In this document: one piece after another, positions 14,185 through 19,183 of the stretch
How positions within the stretch are numbered: position 1 is the stretch's first letter
Layout of the letters: each line of letters begins with the position of its first letter
NCBI GenBank assembly: GCA_910584915.1
Contig: CAJUDM010000043.1
Span: forward strand, 1 to 19,183
Length of the DNA: 19,183 nt
Source: an uncultured Lachnospiraceae bacterium
Lineage (GTDB): Bacteria > Bacillota > Clostridia > Lachnospirales > Lachnospiraceae
Reading direction: 5' to 3'
Position numbers and translations under genes: made by a program
The notes under the pieces: generated by a model
The model's database searches: none
Seen by the model: only the letters and a program-made list of their open reading frames with translations
Told to the model about the DNA's origin: nothing

Positions 14185-15233
14185 GTTTTTTCCTCCAAAT
14201 CATTTTTTAGTACAGACGTTGTTTCGCCGACCGTGATCTCAAGAGGTACCATCTGTGACTCAAATTCCGATGCCGGATTATATATGACCTGGAGCAATTT
14301 CTTAAATGCCGCCTCCGCCACTTCATCCGCCTTGGACACGACCCTTGTCTGGTTTTCCTCCTCCGAATTGTTTCTCTTATAATACTCAATGTTTACATAA
14401 GAGATATCTTCCGGTATGGACAGTCCTAAAGTCTGTGCCGCAAGCTGAAACTGCTGACGGATTGTTGTTGAAATGATATATGCCGTCGGGCGTTCCCCCC
14501 GTCTTAAATGCTCCATCCAGATATCATATATCTTCTGGTCGGAAGAATCCGGCGGAAACTCGATATATGTGATATTGCTCTCTCTCACGGCATACTTCTC
14601 ACAGATTTCCTCAATTCCCTTTTTTCTTGTCTGTTCCACAACGCTGCTGTCATTTTGTGTGAAAATCCCGATCTTTCTGTGTCCTAACCGGATCAGATGT
14701 TCCATGGCATCCTTGATCGCCTTTTTATGGTCGGACGCCACATAACGGTAATCCTCATAATCCTCTATCTTCCCGCAGCAGACATACGGTATGCCCGCCT
14801 CCTCAAACTCTTTGAAAAACAGATCCTCCGCCGACAGGTCAAAAATAATGTACCCGTCTACCATGGATGCCGCCATTCCTTTCAGAAAACTCATCTCATT
14901 GTCCTTGTCGAACGCCTTCCTGGAATAGATCAGCATGTTATATTTCAGTTTTTCCGATATTTTCTCTATCGCCGAAAATACCGTGGGATAATAGAATGAA
15001 TTAAATACCCGTGTCAGGCTTCCCGGGATGATCAGACAGATCGTTTTGCTTTTCTCTTTATTCGGCAGACGCCTCGCACTCAGGTTCGGTGTATACCCCA
15101 GTTCCCTGATCGTGCTTTCGATCGCCTTCTTTGTTTCCGCCGACATCTTTCCATACTTCTCGTTGAGATAGTTGGAAACCGTTGATTTCGATACGCCGGC
15201 ACGCTTTGCCACATCGGATATTGTTATACTCAT
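14181..15233 (-). CDS. LacI-family transcriptional regulator of the operon
   Basis: A 350-residue DNA-binding regulator. The N-terminal helix-turn-helix is TISDVAKRAGVSKSTVSNYL (4-23), followed by the hinge-helix region NLSARRLPNKE. The periplasmic-binding-protein-like effector domain begins KTICLIIPGSLTRVF and includes VDGYIIFDLS, HLIRLGHRKIGIF and LGLSIPEDISYVNIEYY. ATG 15233 was chosen because the HTH starts there and GGGAGGG precedes it; a frame open to 15311 would run through the operators. It is the first gene of the operon and overlaps the binding-protein gene by four bases, so it should be autoregulated with it. The operators at 15250-15290 and 15348-15367 fit repression relieved by the transported substrate or an intermediate. 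Confidence 0.93.
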   Translation of the reverse strand: MSITISDVAKRAGVSKSTVSNYLNEKYGKMSAETKKAIESTIRELGYTPNLSARRLPNKEKSKTICLIIPGSLTRVFNSFYYPTVFSAIEKISEKLKYNMLIYSRKAFDKDNEMSFLKGMAASMVDGYIIFDLSAEDLFFKEFEEAGIPYVCCGKIEDYEDYRYVASDHKKAIKDAMEHLIRLGHRKIGIFTQNDSSVVEQTRKKGIEEICEKYAVRESNITYIEFPPDSSDQKIYDIWMEHLRRGERPTAYIISTTIRQQFQLAAQTLGLSIPEDISYVNIEYYKRNNSEEENQTRVVSKADEVAEAAFKKLLQVIYNPASEFESQMVPLEITVGETTSVLKNDLEEKT

Positions 15234-15249
15234 CTCGTTCCCTCCCGTG

Positions 15250-15290
15250 GTAAACTGTTTGTAAACCGTTTTAGTAAACCGTTTTACTAA
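15250..15290. promoter_or_regulatory. LacI-type operator O1 with two adjoining partial copies
   Basis: The best site (15271-15290) has perfect eight-base arms TTAGTAAA and TTTACTAA around CCGT, with CG at the exact centre as in LacI/GalR operators. Just left of it are two related partial sites, GTAAACTGTTT (15250-15260) and GTAAACCGTTTTA (15261-15273), so the GTAAAC-GTTT motif occurs three times in 41 bases. It lies 38-57 bases upstream of the regulator start, where it could block initiation or early elongation. I did not find a convincing -35/-10 pair here. Confidence 0.75.
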
Positions 15291-15303
15291 TAAGGGAAAA
15301 AAT

Positions 15304-15327
15304 AAAATCAATTTTCTGATTGATTTT
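15304..15327. repeat. Inverted repeat between the two operators
   Basis: AAAATCAA (15304-15311) and TTGATTTT (15320-15327) are perfect inverted arms around an eight-base spacer. It differs in sequence from the LacI-type sites and may bind a second regulator or bend DNA between O1 and O2. Confidence 0.5.
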
Positions 15328-15347
15328 ACAAGTATCCGATGAAATTA

Positions 15348-15367
15348 TTAGTAAACCGATTTACTGC
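15348..15367. promoter_or_regulatory. LacI-type operator O2
   Basis: AGTAAACCGATTTACT (15350-15365) has six-base arms matching O1 and the same central CG. Its centre is 77 bases from that of O1, roughly seven helical turns, so looping is possible. A further weak copy, AGTAAATACT, lies at 15400-15409. Confidence 0.7.
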
Positions 15368-15537
15368 AGGAGCAAAATTACTACTCGTGTTATTACCATA
15401 GTAAATACTGACGGAAAAGTCAATACCCTTTTTCAATTCGTTAGTATTTTTGTGAGATTTTAACAGAATTTATGTGTCATTTTTATGCAATCTGGCTAAT
15501 TTCTGTTTTCTGTTCTCCCTCTTCTCCCTGCCAAAAG

Positions 15538-15574
15538 AAAAACTACCGAAAAGCACTCTCTTTCCGATAGTTTT
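15538..15574 (-). terminator. Strong rho-independent terminator
   Basis: On the minus strand AAAACTATCGGAAAG (15574-15560) pairs with CTTTTCGGTAGTTTT (15553-15539) through 15 pairs including two G-U pairs, and the transcript continues TTTTTCTTTT. It sits 28 bases after the stop of the gene fragment at 15602-15746 and ends any transcript from the recombinase side. Confidence 0.8.
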
Positions 15575-15601
15575 CAGTCTCTTTTCTTTCCGTTTACAGA
15601 A

Positions 15602-15746
15602 TCAAACCATTGTGTGCTGGTGCAGGTATTTCTCCCTTGTCGCCAGTCCTCCGCGGATATGACGTTCCGATTTATTCACATCCAATACCGATCTCACCTG
15701 TTTTGCCAGAGCCGGATTTATCGCGGTAAGCCTGTCGGTTACGTCT
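15602..15746 (-). pseudogene. 3' end of an unidentified gene, possibly the disrupted insertion target
   Basis: An open frame beyond the recombinase stop encodes about 48 residues without a start, including KDVTDRLTAINPALAKQVRS and SERHIRGGLATREKYL, ending at TGA 15604-15602. The residue mix (amphipathic helix, then a conserved-looking HIRGG-x-ATxxKY tail) looks like real protein, and a strong terminator follows 28 bases later. The frame is closed upstream by TGA at 15769 inside the recombinase gene. The simplest reading is that the mobile element inserted into the 3' part of a chromosomal gene and left its tail here. I do not recognise the family. Confidence 0.45.
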
Positions 15747-17282
15747 TTATGTTTCGTCGTGACGAATCAGAACTGTTTCGTCCAATCCCAAATCCCCAAT
15801 CAAACGCAGGTAAATGTCCGCATTCCCGTCCTTATCCACTTCGATTTTCTGGATAATGCGTTTTAACTGAGCATTGGTCATCTGGTGTACATCAGTTATA
15901 TCCTCAATCTCTTTGAATGTCCGTCCGAGGACGCTTTCCAGCTGTTCCCCTTTGGTAAGATGATACGCTACCATCTTCAGTTCGTTTTCCAGCCGTTCAA
16001 TTTCTTTTCTCATGCCGCCGATTTTATCATTCAGTTCCTCTCTGGAAATCAAATCGTCTGCGTACATATCCATATATTTTTGCCGGGTTTTTTGCAGCTT
16101 TGCAAGCTGGGCATTCAGCTCTTTTTCATAATTCAGGTTTTCGTCCTTTGCCTTATAAACCCGCTGAAATTCTCCGACCACATAATGGATCACATTCTTC
16201 TTTGCTTTCAGAAGTTCAGCAAAATATTCCTGCAAAACTTCAATCAATTCTTCTTCATCTACCGTCACAGCATTGGGGCAGTTGTCTGCACCACGCCCGT
16301 TATGCCCGGAACACACCCAGCGGACATAAGTGTTTTTATAGGTGCGGACTGTGCGCCGGAAGGACCAACCGCACTCCTTACATTTAATAAGAGTAGAGAA
16401 TAAATATTTATTGCTTTGGCGTTCCTTATCCACCTTAAATGCTTTGCCTCTGGACTGCATAATCTGCTGTGCCTGTTCAAAAACCTCCGGCTCAATAATA
16501 CGCAAATCTGGACGCTCCACGACCATCCACTCGGTTTCATCTTTGTCTGCTCTCTGCCCGGTCAGAAAGTCGGTTACTTCCTGTTTACCGTTGATGATCT
16601 TACCCGTATACAGTTCATTCGTAAGAATACGGCAAACCCCATTCTGGCTCCACTGGCAATTCCGCTTTGTCCGCAAACCTCGTTCATTTAAGAAAATGGA
16701 AATTTTCGCAGCACCATACCCGTCTTTGATATACCATTCATAAATTTGGCGGACAACCGCGGCTTCTTCCTCATTGATTGCAAGGTTAAAATAATCTCCA
16801 ATCGTCTTATCATATCCGTAAACGATATTCGGGACACGGCCTTTTTCAGCATTCATCTTTTTTCCAAATTTCACACGCTTTGAAGTATTCGCACTTTCCT
16901 CCTGTGCCAATGCTCCAAAAATCGTCAGCACAAATTCACTGTTCCCCATACTGGTCATGTTGGCGGTCAAAAACTGCGTTTCAATTCCCAAAGATTTCAG
17001 CTTGCGGACATTCTGCAAAAGGTCAACGGTATTTCTGGCAAAGCGGGAAATATCCTTGACTACGACCATATCAAACAGCCCATGCTCGGCATCTGCCATC
17101 ATGCGTAAAAATTCTTTTCGGTTTTTTATTTTGGTTCCAGAAATACCCTCGTCTGCATACAATCTTACTAAGGTGTCCCCTGTGCGTTTTGTGTATTCAG
17201 AAAAAAACTCTTTCTGTGCTTCCAGGCTGTTGAGCTGGTCAGCCTTATCGGTGGAAACACGGCAGTAAGCAGCTATATTCAT
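15747..17282 (-). CDS. Large serine recombinase (site-specific integrase)
   Basis: A 511-residue recombinase that would cut and rejoin attachment sites to integrate or excise the element. The N-terminal resolvase domain (1-150) has the catalytic Ser10 in YCRVSTD and Arg residues in KDISRFARN. The recombinase domain (about 155-275) includes NEELYTGK-like NELYTGKIINGKQ. A zinc ribbon follows with Cys301, Cys304, Cys324 and Cys335 (CKECGWSFRR and VCSGHNGRGADNC). A coiled coil spans about 385-445, and the C-terminal segment resembles other family tails. The length is normal for the family and no damage is seen. It has its own promoter, just after a terminator. No excisionase-like gene is next to it. 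Confidence 0.95.
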   Translation of the reverse strand: MNIAAYCRVSTDKADQLNSLEAQKEFFSEYTKRTGDTLVRLYADEGISGTKIKNRKEFLRMMADAEHGLFDMVVVKDISRFARNTVDLLQNVRKLKSLGIETQFLTANMTSMGNSEFVLTIFGALAQEESANTSKRVKFGKKMNAEKGRVPNIVYGYDKTIGDYFNLAINEEEAAVVRQIYEWYIKDGYGAAKISIFLNERGLRTKRNCQWSQNGVCRILTNELYTGKIINGKQEVTDFLTGQRADKDETEWMVVERPDLRIIEPEVFEQAQQIMQSRGKAFKVDKERQSNKYLFSTLIKCKECGWSFRRTVRTYKNTYVRWVCSGHNGRGADNCPNAVTVDEEELIEVLQEYFAELLKAKKNVIHYVVGEFQRVYKAKDENLNYEKELNAQLAKLQKTRQKYMDMYADDLISREELNDKIGGMRKEIERLENELKMVAYHLTKGEQLESVLGRTFKEIEDITDVHQMTNAQLKRIIQKIEVDKDGNADIYLRLIGDLGLDETVLIRHDET

Positions 17283-17326
17283 GGCGAAACCTCTCTGTTA
17301 AAATCAAATCGTTCTGTTACATCTTA

Positions 17327-17355
17327 ATATTATCACATAAAGCCAGCGTTTTCAA
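17327..17355 (-). promoter_or_regulatory. Promoter for the serine recombinase
   Basis: On the minus strand TTGAAA (17355-17350) and TAATAT (17332-17327) are 17 bases apart, with TGTGATAAT also giving an extended -10-like element. It lies between the upstream terminator and the recombinase start. Confidence 0.5.
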
Positions 17356-17360
17356 CCATG

Positions 17361-17391
17361 AAAAAGGACACTCCGCTCACGCAGAGTGTCC
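17361..17391 (-). terminator. Terminator overlapping the end of the 59-residue gene
   Basis: GGACACTCCGC (17366-17376) pairs with GCAGAGTGTCC (17381-17391) with one mismatch and a four-base loop. The minus strand continues TTTTT. The hairpin contains the stop codon of the small gene, so translation to the end should disturb the fold. Confidence 0.75.
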
Positions 17392-17556
17392 CTCGTCTAA
17401 TTTTTCTTCGGTATCATCTGGTGCGGCTGCGGCTTCTTGAATAGCCGACTGTACTTTTTCCGTATTTGCTTCAATTAGGATTTTCAGCAAGTAGTCGGCG
17501 GTCTCTGCCGCAGAATTAGGATTATGAAACCGATAGTTTAATTTTCGCTTTTTCAC
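17377..17556 (-). CDS. Small mobile-element protein (59 residues, GTG start)
   Basis: The frame starts at GTG 17556 and reads VKKRKLNYRFHNPNSAAETA, DYLLKILIEANTEKVQSAIQ and an acidic tail EEKLDEGHSA. GGGGGAGGTGG lies upstream. The basic N-terminus, amphipathic helix and acidic end suggest a small folded or partner-binding protein. Similar short proteins with a NYR-HNPN start are, as I recall, found between relaxase and recombinase genes in Firmicute mobile elements; their role is unknown. It lies between mob and the recombinase on the same strand. Confidence 0.7.
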   Translation of the reverse strand: MKKRKLNYRFHNPNSAAETADYLLKILIEANTEKVQSAIQEAAAAPDDTEEKLDEGHSA

Positions 17557-17641
17557 AGCAGAGCTTCCACCTCCCCCTTGTGCTTTGCTCTTTGTCCATA
17601 TCTATGAGAACAAAGCGGAAAATAGTACCATATAACTTTTG

Positions 17642-18586
17642 TCAAAGTTCACGCCCACGATTGTGGGACTGCCGTTTCAGCTCTGCCAGCACTTCCGGCG
17701 GGATACGTTCTACCAGCCGCTGAATGTCTTTCAGCTCGCTTTCCAGCTTTGCCCGTTCCACCGTATCTTTCATCTTGCCTTTTTCGCTGGCTTTGGCTCT
17801 GGCTTCCAACTGTTCATTTTCTGCCAAAAGGTTGTTTATCGTGACCTTGTATTTTTTGAGCTGCCCGGAGAAGTTCTCCATCTGCGGAAACCACTTTTTC
17901 AGCAGGGAGAGGGCTTCCTCTTTCTTCTTTCCGGCGTTGAACGGGGTAATACCGTCCAGCGTGGCTTCAATGGCTCTTGCCTGTTTGGAGAGATTGACCG
18001 CCTGCTTGAACAGACGGGTGGGGATATGCTTCCTGCCTGTCTTGCTGGCACTTTCCCCACGCTCCAAGTCGGGATATTTCTCCACCATATAGGCGTGAAA
18101 ATCGTCCTGCCATTTTGTGAGGTTGGCTCTATTCCCAATAATCTCCTTTGCACACAGGCGGTTGTCCGCTGTCAGCGGGACAAAGACCAAATGCAGGTGG
18201 GGTGTTTTCTCGTCCATGTGTACCACCGCCGACACGATATTTTCTTTCCCTACCCGCCCGATTAAGAAATCAGCCGCCCTCTGGAAAAACGCCTGTATCT
18301 CCTTTGGGGACTTCTTCTTAAAAAATTCCGGGCTGGCGGTAATCAGCGTATCCACAAACCGGGTGCTGTCCCTGCGGGTGCGGCAGCCAGCTTGTTCAAT
18401 GCGGCTTTTAATGAAGTGGTAGTACCTGCCCTCCGGCTTAACAATGTGGAAGTTGTACTTGCTTCGGCTGGTGTCAATGTCGGGATTGCTGGCGTACTGT
18501 TCCTTTTGCCGTTCGTGATGGGCTTCCAGCGGTCTTGCTGGGTTGCCTTTGTGTTTTTCAAATCGCAAGATTGCGTGTTGCGCCAT
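17642..18586 (-). CDS. MobV-family relaxase (Pre/Mob)
   Basis: A 314-residue mobilization protein that would nick oriT and lead the transferred strand. The N-terminal motif I region is AILRFEKHKGN, and an Asn/Asp/Tyr-containing stretch (RSKYNFHIV) follows. The diagnostic metal-binding motif is VVHMDEKTPHLHLVF with His123, Asp125, Glu126, His130 and His132. The C-terminal third is a long Lys/Glu-rich helix (about 235-305). A start at ATG 18586 is supported by GGGGAAAGGAG. A conjugative helper would be needed for transfer. A hairpin 30 bases upstream may belong to oriT. Confidence 0.93.
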   Translation of the reverse strand: MAQHAILRFEKHKGNPARPLEAHHERQKEQYASNPDIDTSRSKYNFHIVKPEGRYYHFIKSRIEQAGCRTRRDSTRFVDTLITASPEFFKKKSPKEIQAFFQRAADFLIGRVGKENIVSAVVHMDEKTPHLHLVFVPLTADNRLCAKEIIGNRANLTKWQDDFHAYMVEKYPDLERGESASKTGRKHIPTRLFKQAVNLSKQARAIEATLDGITPFNAGKKKEEALSLLKKWFPQMENFSGQLKKYKVTINNLLAENEQLEARAKASEKGKMKDTVERAKLESELKDIQRLVERIPPEVLAELKRQSHNRGREL

Positions 18587-18615
18587 GAAACTCCTTTCCC
18601 CATTCCGTTCCTTTC

Positions 18616-18641
18616 CGGGACTTTTCCACAGGAAAATCCCG
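18616..18641. other. Hairpin upstream of the relaxase gene, oriT candidate
   Basis: CGGGACTTTTCC (18616-18627) and GGAAAATCCCG (18631-18641) pair through 11 bases with one bulge and a three-base loop. MobV origins of transfer usually lie just before the relaxase gene and contain an inverted repeat beside the nick site. The nick site of pMV158-type origins was not recognised here. Confidence 0.4.
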
Positions 18642-18769
18642 CAGAAAATATCTCGGATAGGAAGGGAATGGATAGAATATAAATCAATATTTTTATTTCT
18701 GTATTTCTATATACCGTCCGGTTTCCGTACTTCAAGAGGATTGATTATCGTACTCCATGAGTGCGGTTT

Positions 18770-19165
18770 TCAGCCCTCCGGCGTTCCATAATTGGATTTC
18801 TTGAAGTCGGTGTTTGGAACCGCTTCATAGGATTTTGGGTAAATGCGGTTGGGTTTTCCACAGCCCTGTTTCTGTATTTCCACCAGCCCCGCATACTGCA
18901 ACTCCCGCAGGGTATTCACCGCCTTCTGCCGCCCACAGTGGAGCAGGGCGACCACCTCGCAGATGGGGTAATACAGGTAAATCCGCCCGTATTCGTCCGC
19001 CCAGCCGTTCTTGCGGGACAATTCCGCCCGCCGCAGGATAAAGGCGTACAGCACCTTCGCTTCGTTGGACAGGGGCTTGAATGATGGGGCTTCAAAAAGG
19101 AAATTGGGGAGCCGGGTGAAGCTGATGACTTTCTCCGGCTGGTGAATGTAAATCGTGTTTGTCAT
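18770..19165 (-). CDS. RepA_N-type replication initiator, short form
   Basis: A 131-residue winged-helix protein matching the N-terminal RepA_N domain of Firmicute plasmid and element initiators: ISFTRLPNFLF, FKPLSNEAKVLYAFILRR, GRIYLYYPICEVVALLHCGR and QYAGLVEIQKQGCGKPNRIY. Such domains bind iterons or origin DNA. Full-length initiators usually have a further ~100-200 residues; this one stops at TGA 18772-18770. Beyond the stop the same frame gives EVRKPDG, and a neighbouring frame gives YRNTEIKIL, which resemble the linker that follows the domain in longer members, so a stop and a frameshift may have removed the tail. No good ribosome site is visible before ATG 19165, so an upstream start outside the window cannot be excluded. 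Confidence 0.75.
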   Translation of the reverse strand: MTNTIYIHQPEKVISFTRLPNFLFEAPSFKPLSNEAKVLYAFILRRAELSRKNGWADEYGRIYLYYPICEVVALLHCGRQKAVNTLRELQYAGLVEIQKQGCGKPNRIYPKSYEAVPNTDFKKSNYGTPEG

Positions 19166-19183
19166 AGCGTGTTTTGTGGACGG

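Larger units (their letters stand above)
15602..19183. mobile_element. Left part of a mobilizable integrated element
   Basis: Recombinase, small protein, MobV relaxase and RepA_N-like protein follow one another on the minus strand, a layout seen in integrative mobilizable elements of Firmicutes. The recombinase lies at the end facing the sugar-acid operon. No conjugation (type IV secretion) genes are visible here; the element continues past the right edge. The exact left boundary is not defined but should be within about 15600-15750. Confidence 0.7.

Noticed and set aside
17521..17600. A 25-codon open frame overlapping the start of the 59-residue gene
   Set aside because: It starts at an ATG near 17597 in another frame, has no good ribosome site and contains the ribosome site of the longer gene; a leader peptide cannot be excluded but is unsupported.
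1..19183. CRISPR array, tRNA or rRNA genes
   Set aside because: No regularly spaced repeats of CRISPR type and no tRNA or rRNA signature were seen on either strand.

Overview
The window looks like chromosomal DNA of an anaerobic Firmicute, most likely a gut clostridium of the Lachnospiraceae type. The evidence is strong AGGAGG-type ribosome binding sites, lipobox lipoproteins, an AgrC/AgrA-like GHKL/LytTR pair, a MalFG-type sugar transporter without its own ATPase, and a MobV/large-serine-recombinase mobile element of a kind common in that group. This assignment is an inference from gene content, not a database match. Nearly all genes lie on the minus strand.

Region 1 (1-3250) is visibly AT-rich. 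A GHKL sensor kinase (cut by the left window edge) and its LytTR response regulator are transcribed leftward. A secreted lipoprotein and the start of a SnoaL-like gene are transcribed rightward from a shared intergenic region. The SnoaL-like gene stops abruptly at about 3250, where the sequence becomes GC-rich and enters the broken end of an inverted helicase gene: a rearrangement scar.

Region 2 (3250-5930) holds a frameshifted, truncated SF1-type helicase, a DUF1848 protein with a C-terminal CX3CX2C motif, a strongly palindromic intergenic stretch, and a RelB/YoeB-type toxin-antitoxin pair whose toxin lacks its first ~22 residues. It lies directly downstream of guaA, whose 3' end is a known integration site in many bacteria, so this may be an eroded island.

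Region 3 (5926-8320) has guaA (GMP synthase) with its own promoter, and a divergent integral membrane protein of the CmpB-like family ending at a strong hairpin.

Region 4 (8329-15400) is one leftward catabolic operon: LacI-family regulator, sugar-binding lipoprotein, two permeases, an enolase-superfamily (mandelate racemase-type) dehydratase and an RraA-like aldolase/lyase. The regulator stop and binding-protein start overlap (ATGA). Two good LacI-type operators and extra partial copies lie upstream of the regulator. The likely job is uptake of a sugar acid, dehydration to a 2-keto-3-deoxy acid and cleavage to pyruvate plus an aldehyde. The substrate cannot be read from sequence.

Region 5 (about 15600-19183) is the left end of a mobilizable element: large serine recombinase, a 59-residue small protein, MobV relaxase, a hairpin that could belong to oriT, and a short RepA_N-type protein at the right edge. 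Next to the recombinase stop lies a 3' gene fragment with its own terminator. It may be the tail of the gene the element inserted into, which would place one attachment site near 15600-15750.
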